DNA of 64,000 nucleotides from Pelagibacterales bacterium SAG-MED01 (GTDB lineage Bacteria > Pseudomonadota > Alphaproteobacteria > Pelagibacterales > Pelagibacteraceae), in the NCBI GenBank assembly GCA_014654455.1, contig JACWCY010000005.1, positions 1 through 64,000 of the forward strand. Reading direction: 5' to 3'. The translations under genes and the position numbers were made by a program. Positions 17,187-26,839 of the stretch are shown here, piece by piece. Positions within the stretch are counted from its first letter, which is position 1, and the number at the start of each line of letters is the position of its first letter. The notes beneath the pieces were generated by a model. The model did no database searches and had not been told where the DNA came from. It saw nothing but the letters and a program-made list of their open reading frames with translations.

Positions 17187-17553
17187 AATTCAAAAAAATG
17201 TACTGGGAGAAGATTTAGAGCTATGTTCTAATAACCCTTTAACTGGATGGTATAGAGATGGTTGTTGTAATACTGATGATAATGATCGTGGTGTTCATAC
17301 AGTTTGTGCAAAAGTAACAACAGAATTTTTAGAATGGTGTAAGGAAGCAGGTAATGATTTGATTACTCCACATCCTGAATTTGGTTTTCCAGGTTTAAAA
17401 GACGGTGATGGGTGGTGTGTTTGTGCAAGTTGGTATGCAAGAGCAGTTGAGGAAGGCAAAGGTTGTCCTATTTTTTTAAAGAGCACTCATGAAAATACAT
17501 TAAAAATATTACCCATCGAAACCTTAAAAAAATTTGCAATAGATTTAAGTTAA
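17179..17553 (+). CDS. DUF2237 family protein
   Basis: A 124-residue soluble protein with the DUF2237 pattern: NVLGEDLELCSNNPLTGWYRDGCC at the N-terminus, HTVCAKVTTEFLEWCK, and GLKDGDGWCVCASWYARA. Many invariant cysteines (C-C, C-V-C) suggest metal or redox chemistry, but no function is established. The ATG at 17179 (MDKIQKNVLG) is chosen over one four codons earlier because it matches the family start and overlaps the upstream stop. Confidence 0.85.
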   Translation: MDKIQKNVLGEDLELCSNNPLTGWYRDGCCNTDDNDRGVHTVCAKVTTEFLEWCKEAGNDLITPHPEFGFPGLKDGDGWCVCASWYARAVEEGKGCPIFLKSTHENTLKILPIETLKKFAIDLS

Positions 17554-19173
17554 TTACATGTTTCCATATTTTGGGCCACCCCCACCTTCAGGTGTAACCC
17601 AAGTAATATTTTGCGATGGTTCTTTAATATCGCAAGTTTTACAGTGAATACAATTTTGAGAATTAATAACAAATTTATTTGAACCGTTTTCTTGTTGGAC
17701 TTCGTAAACACCTGCAGGACAATATCTTTGTGCAGGCTCATCAAATTTTTCTAAAGTATAATTGATTGGTAAAGTTGGATCTTTTAGTCGTAAATGTACT
17801 GGTTGATTGTCAGCATGATTGGTTCCTGTTAAATAAACAGAGCTAGTTTTATCAAATGTTATTATATTATCAGGTTTTGGATATTCAATTTTAGGCATTT
17901 CATTAGCTAATTTAAGTGTTTCATGATCAGCATGCTTATGTTTTAATGTAATAGGTAACTTTCCTCTAAATAATATTTGGTCAATGCCAGTAAATATAAT
18001 TCCTAAAATTAGTCCCCAACTAAAACTTGGTTTGACATTTCTTGCCTCGTAAAGCTCTTTATATAGCCAACTTTTTTTAAATTTTTCCTCAAAAACAGAT
18101 AAATCTTTATTTTCTTTAATATATTCATTAATTGTTTCTGCTGCAATCATTCCACTTTTCATTGCTGTATGTGATCCTTTAATTTTAGGCATGTTTAATG
18201 TTCCTGCATCACACCCAACGAGTAACGCTCCAGGCATAAACATTTTTGGCAAACTTTGAAATCCACCTTCAATTAAAGCTCTTGCACCGTAAGAAATTCT
18301 TTTTCCACCCTCAATTATTTTTTTGATTGTAGGATGGGTTTTGAATCGTTGAAACTCATCAAATGGAGATAGGTGTGGATTTTTGTAATCTAAACCTATC
18401 ACGTAACCTAAAAAAATTTGTTTATTTTCTGCATGATAAATAAAACTTCCACCATATGTATTATTATCTAAAGGCCATCCTGCTGTATGCATTACACAAC
18501 CTTCTTCATGATTTCTTTCATCTATTTCCCAAATTTCTTTAAACCCTATTCCATATTGTTGAGGATCTTTTCCTTTATCAAGTTCAAATTTTTTAATTAA
18601 TTGTTTTCCTAAATGACCTCTGCATCCTTCTGCAAATACTGTAACTTTTCCAATCAGTTCAATGCCAGGTTCAAAGCTCTCTTTTTTGTTTCCCTCTTTA
18701 TCGATACCCATATCTTGTGTGGCAACACCTTTAACTGATCCATCTTCATTAAATAAAATCTCACTTGCTGGGAATCCTGGAAAAATTTCAACACCTAAAC
18801 TTTCAGCTTGTTCAGCAAGCCATCTACATAAGTTTGCAAGACTAATGATATAATTTTTATGGTTTTGTTGTACAGCTGGTAATAGCCAAGTTGGCCAACT
18901 TAACGATTTAGTTTTTCCTAAAAATAAAAATTTTTCCTTAGATACTTTGGTTTTGATAGGGGAGTTTAATTCTTTCCAATTTGGAAGCAGTTCATCTAAT
19001 GCTCTTGTTTCAAAAACATTTCCACTTAAAATATGAGCACCTATTTCAGAAGCTTTTTCTAATACACATACATTTAAGTTTAAATCAAGTTGTTTTAATT
19101 TTATAGCCGTAGATAATCCAGATGGACCTCCACCTACAATAACAACATCATATTCCATTGTCTCTCTGGACAT
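17554..19173 (-). CDS. Electron-transfer flavoprotein-ubiquinone oxidoreductase
   Basis: Membrane-associated FAD and 4Fe-4S enzyme that passes electrons from ETF to ubiquinone; 539 residues, normal length. The FAD site VVIVGGGPSGLSTAIKL is at the N-terminus. The C-terminal iron-sulfur region contains RYCPAGVY and NCIHCKTCDIKEPSQ, giving the four cysteine ligands. It is the last gene of the run dimethylglycine dehydrogenase-etfB-etfA-ETF-QO. Confidence 0.95.
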   Translation of the reverse strand: MSRETMEYDVVIVGGGPSGLSTAIKLKQLDLNLNVCVLEKASEIGAHILSGNVFETRALDELLPNWKELNSPIKTKVSKEKFLFLGKTKSLSWPTWLLPAVQQNHKNYIISLANLCRWLAEQAESLGVEIFPGFPASEILFNEDGSVKGVATQDMGIDKEGNKKESFEPGIELIGKVTVFAEGCRGHLGKQLIKKFELDKGKDPQQYGIGFKEIWEIDERNHEEGCVMHTAGWPLDNNTYGGSFIYHAENKQIFLGYVIGLDYKNPHLSPFDEFQRFKTHPTIKKIIEGGKRISYGARALIEGGFQSLPKMFMPGALLVGCDAGTLNMPKIKGSHTAMKSGMIAAETINEYIKENKDLSVFEEKFKKSWLYKELYEARNVKPSFSWGLILGIIFTGIDQILFRGKLPITLKHKHADHETLKLANEMPKIEYPKPDNIITFDKTSSVYLTGTNHADNQPVHLRLKDPTLPINYTLEKFDEPAQRYCPAGVYEVQQENGSNKFVINSQNCIHCKTCDIKEPSQNITWVTPEGGGGPKYGNM

Positions 19174-19196
19174 AATCTAGTTTTTTACAGATTCTA

Positions 19197-20150
19197 TTAT
19201 TTTTGTATAGTGTTTAATTTGTTCAATTCTTCAACAAACTTAGGTAAAGCCTCAAAAAGATCTGCTTCCAAACCATAATCAGCAACACTAAAAATTGGTG
19301 CTTCTCCATCCTTATTAATGGCTACGATAACTTTACTTTCTTTCATTCCTGCTAAGTGCTGAATAGCACCTGAAATTCCAACAGCAATATATAAATCTGG
19401 AACTACTACCTTGCCTGTTTGACCAACTTGATGATCATTAGTTATATAACCTGCATCTACAGCAGCTCTTGATGCACCTATTGCGGCATTTAATTTATCT
19501 GCAACTGCAGTTATCAATTTAAAATTTTCTCCACTTTGCATGCCTCTTCCACCTGAAACTACAACTCTTGCAGTTCCTAATTCAGGCCTATCTGTTTTAA
19601 TTTCCTCTTTTTTGATAAATTTAGATAAGTCTGTTGCATCACCTGGCTCACCATTTTGAATTTCTGCTGAGCCTCCTGATGATGGTGCGGGATCAAATGA
19701 AGTAGGTCTTATTGTTACACATTTTATTTTATCGTTACTTTTAACTGTAGCAAATGCATTGCCTGCATAAATTGGTCTAATAAAAGTATCTTCAGAAATA
19801 ACTTTTGTTATATCGCTCACTTGAGAAACATCTAACAAAGCAGCAATTCTTGGCATCAGATTTTTACCAAAAGTATTTGCTGAACAGATAATATGCGAAT
19901 AATTTTCTGAAAGTTTGATAATAGCTGATGAATAATTTTCAGCTAAATAGTTTTCATATAGCTCATTATTTATGTGTATTACTTTTTTTACATTTGGACA
20001 TTCAGAAACAGATTTGGCTACACTATCTGAATTTGAACCTAATACTAAAACTTGAACATCTTCATTTATTTGAGATGCAGCAGAAATTGCATTTAAAGTA
20101 AAAGGTTTTAGATCTTTATTATTATGCTCTGCAATTAATAAAATTGACAT
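19197..20150 (-). CDS. Electron transfer flavoprotein alpha subunit
   Basis: FAD-binding subunit of ETF, 317 residues. The C-terminal FAD domain is clear: VVSGGRGMQSGENF, AAIGASRAAVDAGYI, QVGQTGKVVVPDLYIAVGIS and SGAIQHLAGMK. Its start overlaps the etfB stop by one base. It takes electrons from flavin dehydrogenases, here most likely the dimethylglycine-dehydrogenase-like enzyme upstream. Confidence 0.96.
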   Translation of the reverse strand: MSILLIAEHNNKDLKPFTLNAISAASQINEDVQVLVLGSNSDSVAKSVSECPNVKKVIHINNELYENYLAENYSSAIIKLSENYSHIICSANTFGKNLMPRIAALLDVSQVSDITKVISEDTFIRPIYAGNAFATVKSNDKIKCVTIRPTSFDPAPSSGGSAEIQNGEPGDATDLSKFIKKEEIKTDRPELGTARVVVSGGRGMQSGENFKLITAVADKLNAAIGASRAAVDAGYITNDHQVGQTGKVVVPDLYIAVGISGAIQHLAGMKESKVIVAINKDGEAPIFSVADYGLEADLFEALPKFVEELNKLNTIQK

Positions 20151-20899
20151 TATATTACTTTAGCCTCATTTTTTAGTTTTTGAACTAATTCTTCAACACT
20201 TGCGACCTTAATCCCCGCTTTTCTCTTTGGAGGTTCTTCAACTTTTATTTGATCAATCCTTGGTTTTGTATCAATACCTAAATCAGAGGCATTTATTTGC
20301 TCGATTGGTTTTTTTTTTGCTTTCATTATATTGGGTAAAGAAGCATATCTAGGTTCATTTAATCTTAAATCACATGTTACAATAGCAGGTACATTAACCT
20401 CAATAGTCTCTAGACCTTCATCAATTTCTCTTATTACTTCTAAAGATTTTTCTTTAACTTCTATTTTAGATGCAAATGTAGCTTGTGGCCAATTTAATAA
20501 TGCTGCTAGCATTTGACCAGTTTGATTACAATCATCATCAATTGCTTGTTTACCCATAAATACTAAATCGGGCTTTTCCTTTTCAACAATCTTTTGTAAA
20601 ATCTTAGAAACAGCTAAAGGTTCGGTTGCTCCATCAACTTTTACTAAGATGCCTCGGTCAGCACCTACAGCTAAAGCTTTTCTAACTGTTTCTTGAGCTT
20701 TTTCCTCACCAACACTTACAGCAACAACCTCTGTTGCTTTTCCAGCCTCTTTAATTTTTACCGCTTCCTCAATAGCGTTATCATCTGGTGGATTAGTTGA
20801 CATCTTAACATTGTCAGTAACAATACCAGAACCATCTTCTTTAACTCTAATTTGCACATTGTAGTCAATTACTCTTTTTACTGCGACTAAGATTTTCAT
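20150..20899 (-). CDS. Electron transfer flavoprotein beta subunit
   Basis: AMP-binding subunit of ETF, 249 residues, normal size. Family features are [20 protein letters not shown] at the start, the [16 protein letters not shown] segment, and the recognition loop region [20 protein letters not shown] near residue 178. Start and stop overlap the neighbours by single bases, so the run is translationally coupled. Confidence 0.96.
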   Translation of the reverse strand: MKILVAVKRVIDYNVQIRVKEDGSGIVTDNVKMSTNPPDDNAIEEAVKIKEAGKATEVVAVSVGEEKAQETVRKALAVGADRGILVKVDGATEPLAVSKILQKIVEKEKPDLVFMGKQAIDDDCNQTGQMLAALLNWPQATFASKIEVKEKSLEVIREIDEGLETIEVNVPAIVTCDLRLNEPRYASLPNIMKAKKKPIEQINASDLGIDTKPRIDQIKVEEPPKRKAGIKVASVEELVQKLKNEAKVI

Positions 20900-23331
20900 T
20901 AAGCTCTCAATAATTTATTTTCAATATCATATGGACTTTCCTCTAAAATTGTAGCCTCATACATTTTCCCTAATATATCAACTTTAAGTTTTTCACCAAC
21001 ATTAGCTAAATCAGGTTTTATCATAGCTAAAGCAATTGATTTATCTAATCTAAAGCCATATTCACCGCCTGTAGCTCTTCCTACAACTTTATCATTTTTA
21101 TATATAGGATTATTTCCTAGTACATCAGAGTCCGTTGTATTGTGAACCTCAAGTGTTACTAATTTGTTATCAAAACCTTTTTCTCTCCATTTATTTAATG
21201 CTTCAAGTCCAATAAAGTTTCCTTTGTTTGGATGAATGAATCTATCTAAACCTGACTCATAAGGAGAGTATTCAATCGATAATTCAGTTCCAACTAGTTT
21301 GTAAGATTTTTCAACTCTCAGACTATTCATTGCTCTAATTCCAAATGGTTTAATGCCTAAATCTTTACCTGCCTCCATTAATTTATCAAATATATGATTT
21401 TGATATTCAATTGGATGGTGTAATTCCCAACCAAGTTCACCAACAAAGTTTACCCTCATTGCGTTTACTGGGGCATATCCTACATTAACATTTTTAGCAG
21501 TTAACCATTTGAAATTTTCATTTGAAAAATCATCAGTAGAAACTTTTTGTATTAATTCTCTCGCTTTTGGGCCAGCTATTACAAGTACTCCAGTGCTGTT
21601 TGTTAAATCTTCAAATATAACTGATCCGTCAGTTGGCATCCATTTTTGAATCCAGTCATGATCAAGTCTCAAGTTAGCACCAGCGGAAACTAGATAATAA
21701 CTATTTTCAGCTTCTTTCATAATTGTAAACTCTGAATGAACACCTCCTTTAGTATTAAGTGCATGACATAATCCAATTCTACCAATTTTTTTTGGTAACT
21801 TATTTGCTACCAAGTAATCTAAAAAATCTTCTGCTTTTGGTCCTTTAATTCTACATTTTGCGAATGCAGTCATATCTAAAAGACCAACGTTTTCTTTTAC
21901 ATTTTGACATTCTTTTTTTATTGCCTCGAACCATTTAGATCTTCTAAAAGACCAGTCATCTTTTTGTTCCATTCCATCTGTTGCAAAAAAGTTAGGTCTT
22001 TCCCAACCAAATTTTTGACCAAATACTGCACCAAGTTCTTTCATTCTCTCATAACATGGAGAAGTTCTCAAAGGTCTTGCGGCAGGTCTTTCTTCATCAG
22101 GATAATGTGTAATAAAAACATGACTGTAAGCTTCCTCATTTTTAGCTTTCAAATAAGATTTAGTTGCATAATTTCCATAACGTCTAGGTTCAACACCAAG
22201 CATATCTATTGTCGGTTCACCATCAACTATCCATTCTGCTAATTGCCAGCCAGCTCCTCCAGCCGCTGTAATTCCAAAACTATGTCCTTCATTGATCCAA
22301 AAATTTTTCAATCCCCAGGCTGGACCTACGATTGGATTACCATCTGGAGTATAACAAATTGCTCCATTATAAACTTTCTTTACACCAACTTCTCCAAAAG
22401 CAGGTACTCTATGTATTGCTCCTTCAATGTGTGGAGCAAGTCTATCTAGATCTTCTTGAAATAGTTCATACTCAGAATTTTTTGAAGGACCTTCTACATA
22501 GCAAGCAGGAGCTCCATCTTCATATGGACCTAAAATTAATCCCCCAGCTTCCTCTCTCATATACCATCTGCTATCACTATCTCTAAGAACTCCCATTTCA
22601 GGAAGACCATCTTTTTTTCTTTTTTGAATTTCTGGATGTGGTTCAGTAACAATGTATTGATGTTCAACAGGAATAACAGGTATATCTAATCCAACCATTT
22701 CTCCAGTTTGTCTAGCAAAATTTCCTGAACAAGAAATTATATGTTCACATTCAATAGGGCCTTTATCTGTTTCTACAATCCAGCCATCTTTAGTTTGTTT
22801 CATAGCTACGACGGTTGTATTTCGATAAATTTCTGCCCCCATATTCCTAGCACCTGTTGCGAGCGCTTGTGTAAGGTCTGCTGGTTGAATGTATCCATCT
22901 TCTGGGTGCTGAATGGCACCAACTAAATCATCTGTATGACATAAAGGCCAAATTTCTTTCACTTGTTGAGGTGTTAAAAATTTTACATCTACACCAATTG
23001 TTTTTGCCACACCGGCATATTGATGATACTCGTCCATTCTATCTTTGGTGCTTGCTAAACGAATATTTGAGACAACACTAAAGCCAACATTTTTTCCTGT
23101 TTCTTCCTCTAACTTTTTATAAAGATCAACAGCGTACTTATGAAGTTGTCCAACTGAATAACTCATATTAAATAATGGTAATAATCCAGCTGCGTGCCAA
23201 GTAGAACCAGAAGTTAATTCTTTTCTCTCAACAAGAACAACATCTGACCAACCTTTTTTTGCTAAATGATAAAGTGCACTTACTCCTACCACTCCACCAC
23301 CAACAACAACAACTTTTGCTTTAGATTTCAT
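20899..23331 (-). CDS. Dimethylglycine/sarcosine dehydrogenase-like FAD enzyme with GcvT domain
   Basis: An 810-residue fusion: an N-terminal DAO-type FAD domain (residues 1-390) and a C-terminal GcvT-fold folate domain (about 430-800). The FAD motif GGGVVG is at residue 11, and GSTWHAAG holds the histidine (residue 46) that carries covalent FAD in dimethylglycine and sarcosine dehydrogenases. The folate domain shows [25 protein letters not shown] and ESGLDRFI. It would demethylate dimethylglycine or sarcosine, passing the methyl group to tetrahydrofolate and electrons to the adjacent ETF. The exact substrate is inferred. Confidence 0.88.
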   Translation of the reverse strand: MKSKAKVVVVGGGVVGVSALYHLAKKGWSDVVLVERKELTSGSTWHAAGLLPLFNMSYSVGQLHKYAVDLYKKLEEETGKNVGFSVVSNIRLASTKDRMDEYHQYAGVAKTIGVDVKFLTPQQVKEIWPLCHTDDLVGAIQHPEDGYIQPADLTQALATGARNMGAEIYRNTTVVAMKQTKDGWIVETDKGPIECEHIISCSGNFARQTGEMVGLDIPVIPVEHQYIVTEPHPEIQKRKKDGLPEMGVLRDSDSRWYMREEAGGLILGPYEDGAPACYVEGPSKNSEYELFQEDLDRLAPHIEGAIHRVPAFGEVGVKKVYNGAICYTPDGNPIVGPAWGLKNFWINEGHSFGITAAGGAGWQLAEWIVDGEPTIDMLGVEPRRYGNYATKSYLKAKNEEAYSHVFITHYPDEERPAARPLRTSPCYERMKELGAVFGQKFGWERPNFFATDGMEQKDDWSFRRSKWFEAIKKECQNVKENVGLLDMTAFAKCRIKGPKAEDFLDYLVANKLPKKIGRIGLCHALNTKGGVHSEFTIMKEAENSYYLVSAGANLRLDHDWIQKWMPTDGSVIFEDLTNSTGVLVIAGPKARELIQKVSTDDFSNENFKWLTAKNVNVGYAPVNAMRVNFVGELGWELHHPIEYQNHIFDKLMEAGKDLGIKPFGIRAMNSLRVEKSYKLVGTELSIEYSPYESGLDRFIHPNKGNFIGLEALNKWREKGFDNKLVTLEVHNTTDSDVLGNNPIYKNDKVVGRATGGEYGFRLDKSIALAMIKPDLANVGEKLKVDILGKMYEATILEESPYDIENKLLRA

Positions 23332-23387
23332 TTAGCGATTACTACTAAATTTTTATTCATAACGAAACAAAATTGTATATGTGGATA

Positions 23388-23861
23388 TCAAATTGAGCTT
23401 CCTAAAGGTATGGGGTTTGAAACCATAGTTGTTAACCAACAGCCTTTCAAAGGACCCTCCTCTCTGTATTTCTCAACTTGCCAATTGAATTTGTGATAAA
23501 TTTTTTCTTTATCCAATATTATAACTTCAAATTGAGCCCATTTATCACTATTTCCTACATTAGTAATCGTATGACTTAGATGATTTAAAAGCATTTTGTA
23601 AGAATTACCTTTAATCATTATTTTGAAATTAGATAATGGTCCAGTATTTTTTTTATTATTTGGATGCGCAAAATTCCATGTTTGTTCAATTCCACTATCT
23701 TCAAATTTTCTGTCATTATTCATTAAAGCAACTAATTGAATTTTTATTACTGCAGCTGGTAAAATTGAGTCATTTGGAGTTAATAAATCAGCTTTTAAAG
23801 ATGAAATATTACAGAAAAAAATAATAATTACACTAAATGTTAAGTGCAGTCTTTTTAACAT
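23388..23861 (-). CDS. DUF4864 family exported protein
   Basis: A 157-residue protein starting MLKRLHLTFSV with a signal peptide (about residues 1-24). The region LPAAVIKIQLVALMNND and the following W-x-FAHP pattern fit DUF4864, a small exported fold of unknown function. The longer frame from 23909 reads deep into the preceding gene, so the ATG at 23861, overlapping that gene by 29 bases, is preferred. It ends 56 bases before the dimethylglycine dehydrogenase start. Confidence 0.65.
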   Translation of the reverse strand: MLKRLHLTFSVIIIFFCNISSLKADLLTPNDSILPAAVIKIQLVALMNNDRKFEDSGIEQTWNFAHPNNKKNTGPLSNFKIMIKGNSYKMLLNHLSHTITNVGNSDKWAQFEVIILDKEKIYHKFNWQVEKYREEGPLKGCWLTTMVSNPIPLGSSI

Positions 23862-24402
23862 CTTTAAGGAATTCTTCTCTTTTTTTATCACTAACGAATG
23901 GTACTGCAAAATATCTTCTATAATTAATATTATAAATGCCGCACATATGGAAAACTCCTCTTTTCAATCTTCTAATTGGTAAATTTAGAAAAAAAGTAGT
24001 AATTGCTAATCTTGGAGAACCATAGGTACAAAAAATAATTGCTTTTTTATCATTAAGATTTCCAATTGGATATCCATAATTGCCCCACAATTGTTTAAAT
24101 CTAAATGCCCAAGGTGGTGCTAAGACTTTATCTATCCATCCTTCTACAATTGCTGGCATTCTAAAATTCCAAATAGGAGCAATTAAAACAATTATATCAC
24201 ATGCATTTATTCTTTTTCTATGATCTAAAACAATATCATCTGGTTTTTCACCCGCAAAAACTGGGTCAAATTTTTCTTTATAAAGATCTACTGAATCAAC
24301 TGAGTGACCTTTTTCTTTTGCTGTTTTGGTAAAAGTATCTCTTATAGCGGCATTAAATGATTGACTGTCATAGTGACCATAAATTAGAAATATTTTTTTC
24401 AT
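23833..24402 (-). CDS. NAD(P)H:quinone oxidoreductase-like flavoprotein
   Basis: A 189-residue flavodoxin-fold protein of the NQO1/MdaB/KefF group. The N-terminal FMN/FAD phosphate loop IYGHYDSQSFNAAI, the APIWNFRMPAIVEGWIDKV motif and the YGSPRLA segment are visible. It would carry out two-electron reduction of quinones. It is the first gene of a minus-strand run with DUF4864 and diverges from a 62-residue ORF. Confidence 0.82.
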   Translation of the reverse strand: MKKIFLIYGHYDSQSFNAAIRDTFTKTAKEKGHSVDSVDLYKEKFDPVFAGEKPDDIVLDHRKRINACDIIVLIAPIWNFRMPAIVEGWIDKVLAPPWAFRFKQLWGNYGYPIGNLNDKKAIIFCTYGSPRLAITTFFLNLPIRRLKRGVFHMCGIYNINYRRYFAVPFVSDKKREEFLKDVKKTALNI

Positions 24403-24465
24403 TTAAACCTCATAATACAAAAATGCCACATTTAAAACTATGAAATAATAATTATTTAAAAAATT

Positions 24466-24654
24466 ATGATTAACTACACAGTTATTGAAGGTTCTCACAA
24501 AAATCCTAATGAGATAAAAACCATCATTCAGAAAACTAAGAAAGAATATGGCCCATTTAATCAAAAAGATGATGCTGAAGCTTTAGCTAAATCTTTAATT
24601 CAAAAAAATATTGATGATTTTTATCATCGAGCTTGGGTAATAAAGAATAATTAA
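24466..24654 (+). CDS. Hypothetical small protein, 62 residues
   Basis: A short soluble protein (MINYTVIEGSHKNPNEIKTI...) with no recognised family. It has a compact alpha/beta look with an acidic/basic helix (NQKDDAEALAKSLIQKN) reminiscent of small proteins that relate an input field to amino-acid windows, but nothing specific. It is a lone plus-strand gene between two minus-strand runs, ending one base before the CoA-binding gene's stop. Confidence 0.6.
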   Translation: MINYTVIEGSHKNPNEIKTIIQKTKKEYGPFNQKDDAEALAKSLIQKNIDDFYHRAWVIKNN

Positions 24655-24655
24655 T

Positions 24656-25096
24656 CTAATTTTGGTTTTGTAGAACAGGAAATGCCTGACGCACTTTTAA
24701 GAAATGTTTTTGATATTCCATTTTAGTACATCTATCTTCAACATATTTAATTTTATTTTCTTCAACAATTTTTTTTGCTTCATCACTTTTAATTCCAAGT
24801 TGCAACCATAAAACTTTAGCCCCAATATTTACTGTATCTTTTGCAATATCTATTGCCTCTTTTGATGGTCTAAATACATCAACTATATCAATTTGTTTTT
24901 TTATATCGGTTATTTTTGAAAATACTTCTTCACCTAAAATTTTTTGCCCTTTAGCAGATGGATTAACTGGATAAACTTTAAAACCATATTTTTGCATATA
25001 TTTCATTACTATAGTAGATGCTTTTGTTGGATCGTTACTTACACCAATCATTGCTATAGATTTATATTTTGAAAGAATGTTTTTAATATCACTCAT
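24656..25096 (-). CDS. CoA-binding domain protein
   Basis: A 146-residue Rossmann-fold protein of the YccU type. MIGVSNDPTKAST near residue 17 is the nucleotide/CoA-binding loop, followed by GFKVYPVNPSAKGQKILGE, IDIVDVFRPSKEA and KVLWLQLGI. Members bind CoA-type ligands; their biological role is unclear. It overlaps the 62-residue membrane protein gene by one base and belongs to the run starting with the Rieske oxygenase gene. Confidence 0.85.
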   Translation of the reverse strand: MSDIKNILSKYKSIAMIGVSNDPTKASTIVMKYMQKYGFKVYPVNPSAKGQKILGEEVFSKITDIKKQIDIVDVFRPSKEAIDIAKDTVNIGAKVLWLQLGIKSDEAKKIVEENKIKYVEDRCTKMEYQKHFLKVRQAFPVLQNQN

Positions 25097-25284
25097 TACT
25101 TATCATTTTTTATTTGTTCTTCACAAAATTTTTTTGCTTCCTCTACTGTCATTGGTTGGTCTAATTTTTGACTTCCCGCCATACAAGCATCAGTAGCTCT
25201 TTTAAAATTATGATCTCTAAAATCTAAAACTACATAAAGACCAATAATTATAAAAATTACAATTAAAATATTTTTAATTGTCAT
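25096..25284 (-). CDS. Small single-pass membrane protein, 62 residues
   Basis: A short protein with one N-terminal transmembrane segment (about residues 4-20) and a polar tail containing two cysteines in ACMAGSQKLDQPMTVEEAKKFCEE. It overlaps both neighbours by one to four bases. The cysteine spacing suggests a disulfide in the exported tail. No family recognised. Confidence 0.65.
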   Translation of the reverse strand: MTIKNILIVIFIIIGLYVVLDFRDHNFKRATDACMAGSQKLDQPMTVEEAKKFCEEQIKNDK

Positions 25285-26051
25285 CTATTTTTCCAAATAG
25301 GTTTTCTTTTTTCAAGAAATGCTGAAATTCCTTCTTTAGCATCCATTGCCATCATATTAATTGTCATCATTTTACTTGTATAAGCATAAGCTTTTCTTAA
25401 TGGCATTTCTAACTGCCTATAAAAAGTTTGCTTACCAATTTTTATTGTAAGATTTGACTTTGATGCGATTTTTTTAGCAATTTTTAAAACTTCATTATTT
25501 AATTTTGATCTTGTAAAGCAATCATTAATTAAACCAATTTCTTTTGCGTAATTTGCTTTAATTGGTTCGCCAGTTAACAGCATCTTCATCATTGGTTTTC
25601 TATTTATCTTTCTACTTACCGCTACCATTGGCGTACTACAAAATAAACCTATATTAACTCCAGGCGTTGCAAATAAAGCATCTTTAGTACTATATGCCAA
25701 ATCACAACTTGCAACTAACTGGCATCCTGCAGCGTAAGCAGCTCCATGAACTTTAGCAATTACAGGTTTTTTTCCTTCAACTATTTGAAGCATCAATTTT
25801 GAACAAAGGTTAAATAATTTTTGATATTTTTCTTTTTTCTTTAAACCTCTTACTTCTTTTAAATTATGACCAGCACTAAATCCTTTACCAGCTCCTTCAA
25901 GAATAATTACTTTTATCTTTTTATCATTATCTAATATTTTAAAAACTTTAATTAAATCATTCAAATTTTTAAAAGATAAAGAGTTATAAGTTTTAGGTTC
26001 ATTAATAATGACCCTTGAAATATCTTTTTGATTAATAACTTTAATGTTCAT
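25281..26051 (-). CDS. Enoyl-CoA hydratase/isomerase family protein, atypical active site
   Basis: A 256-residue crotonase-fold protein most like the ECHDC3 group. The oxyanion-hole segments GAGKGFSAGHNLKEV and HGAAYAAGCQLVASCDLAY are present, but the two catalytic glutamates of true hydratases appear replaced: Q in GCQLV and G in TPGVNIG. It is therefore unlikely to be a standard enoyl-CoA hydratase. Its place in a Rieske-kinase-nucleotidyltransferase run hints at a side role, not assigned. Confidence 0.8.
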   Translation of the reverse strand: MNIKVINQKDISRVIINEPKTYNSLSFKNLNDLIKVFKILDNDKKIKVIILEGAGKGFSAGHNLKEVRGLKKKEKYQKLFNLCSKLMLQIVEGKKPVIAKVHGAAYAAGCQLVASCDLAYSTKDALFATPGVNIGLFCSTPMVAVSRKINRKPMMKMLLTGEPIKANYAKEIGLINDCFTRSKLNNEVLKIAKKIASKSNLTIKIGKQTFYRQLEMPLRKAYAYTSKMMTINMMAMDAKEGISAFLEKRKPIWKNR

Positions 26052-26057
26052 TAAAAA

Positions 26058-26432
26058 TTATTTGATTTTGCCTTCTTCTCTCATCTTTGCTCTAATTTTT
26101 GTAGCTGAGATTTCTTGAATTTCTTTTGAAAGTTCAATTTCCTCAATTTTATATCCTACTCCTCTGCCATAACAAATGTTTGTAATATTTGGTACCATCA
26201 TAATTTTAAAGCGCCCTTCAAATTCTGGATTTAATCTTTCTTCAATATTTTTTTTTACTGTATCGAAATCGAACGGATTATCATCAACTCCCTGAACATC
26301 CCTGATTTGAATGCAAACTTGACCTGTTTTTTTTATAATTTCTTTAAACAAAGTATAATGACCATCGTGAAATGGTTGCCATCTTCCAAGCATTTGTGCA
26401 GTTGGTTTTTTATTATCCCATTCATAAGCCAT
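26058..26432 (-). CDS. Nucleotidyltransferase of the cytidylyltransferase-like fold
   Basis: A 124-residue HIGH-superfamily nucleotidyltransferase: GRWQPFHDGHYTLFKEI near the N-terminus holds the HxGH motif, and EISATKIRAKMREEGKI at the end is the ISSTxIR-like signature. The ATG at 26432 (MAYEWDNKKPT) overlaps the stop of the kinase gene (TAATG), so it is preferred to the start at 26465. It would transfer AMP or CMP to a phosphorylated substrate, perhaps one made by the adjacent kinase. Substrate unknown. Confidence 0.75.
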   Translation of the reverse strand: MAYEWDNKKPTAQMLGRWQPFHDGHYTLFKEIIKKTGQVCIQIRDVQGVDDNPFDFDTVKKNIEERLNPEFEGRFKIMMVPNITNICYGRGVGYKIEEIELSKEIQEISATKIRAKMREEGKIK

Positions 26433-26839
26433 TATTTTATCTCCTTTAATATTTTTGGTGCCCAATTTTTAGCATCTTGTGTCGTAACATGAAAGTCATA
26501 GTTGACAGGTTTTACAAACATTTTGTTAGTATCATCAAATCTTCCTTCTTTAATTGTATCAACCCATATAACGAAATCTGCTGGAAACAATCTTCTTGCT
26601 TCAGGTGTTGGACATATAAAATCTGCAACAACATAGTTACCTTCTTCTTTTAATTTAATTGCAAAGTTTGCCATTCTTTTGGCTTGTCTTTTTCTTCCCT
26701 CTTCAGAAAAATCCCAATCATTTGCTTTTTTTCTTACTTCATCTGCATTCAATCTTTTTGCATTTAACATAGGCCCTAGCTCATTTGCTAAAGTTGTTTT
26801 TCCAGAACCAGGTAAGCCCATTATCAAGATTATTTTCAT
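26432..26839 (-). CDS. Small P-loop kinase, adenylylsulfate-kinase-like
   Basis: A 135-residue P-loop protein: MGLPGSGKTTLANELGPML (Walker A), LNADEVRKKANDWDFSEEGR resembling the APS-kinase DGDxxR region, and VVADFICPTPEARRLFP. It is shorter than CysC (about 200 residues) and lacks its C-terminal part, so a different small-molecule acceptor is likely. It is coupled to the nucleotidyltransferase gene; the pair resembles a two-step phosphorylate-then-nucleotidylate module. Confidence 0.72.
   Translation of the reverse strand: MKIILIMGLPGSGKTTLANELGPMLNAKRLNADEVRKKANDWDFSEEGRKRQAKRMANFAIKLKEEGNYVVADFICPTPEARRLFPADFVIWVDTIKEGRFDDTNKMFVKPVNYDFHVTTQDAKNWAPKILKEIK

Noticed and set aside
21904-22586. 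Plus-strand ORFs of 112, 68 and 84 residues within the dimethylglycine dehydrogenase gene
   Set aside because: They are frames opposite a well-supported 810-residue gene and show no family features.
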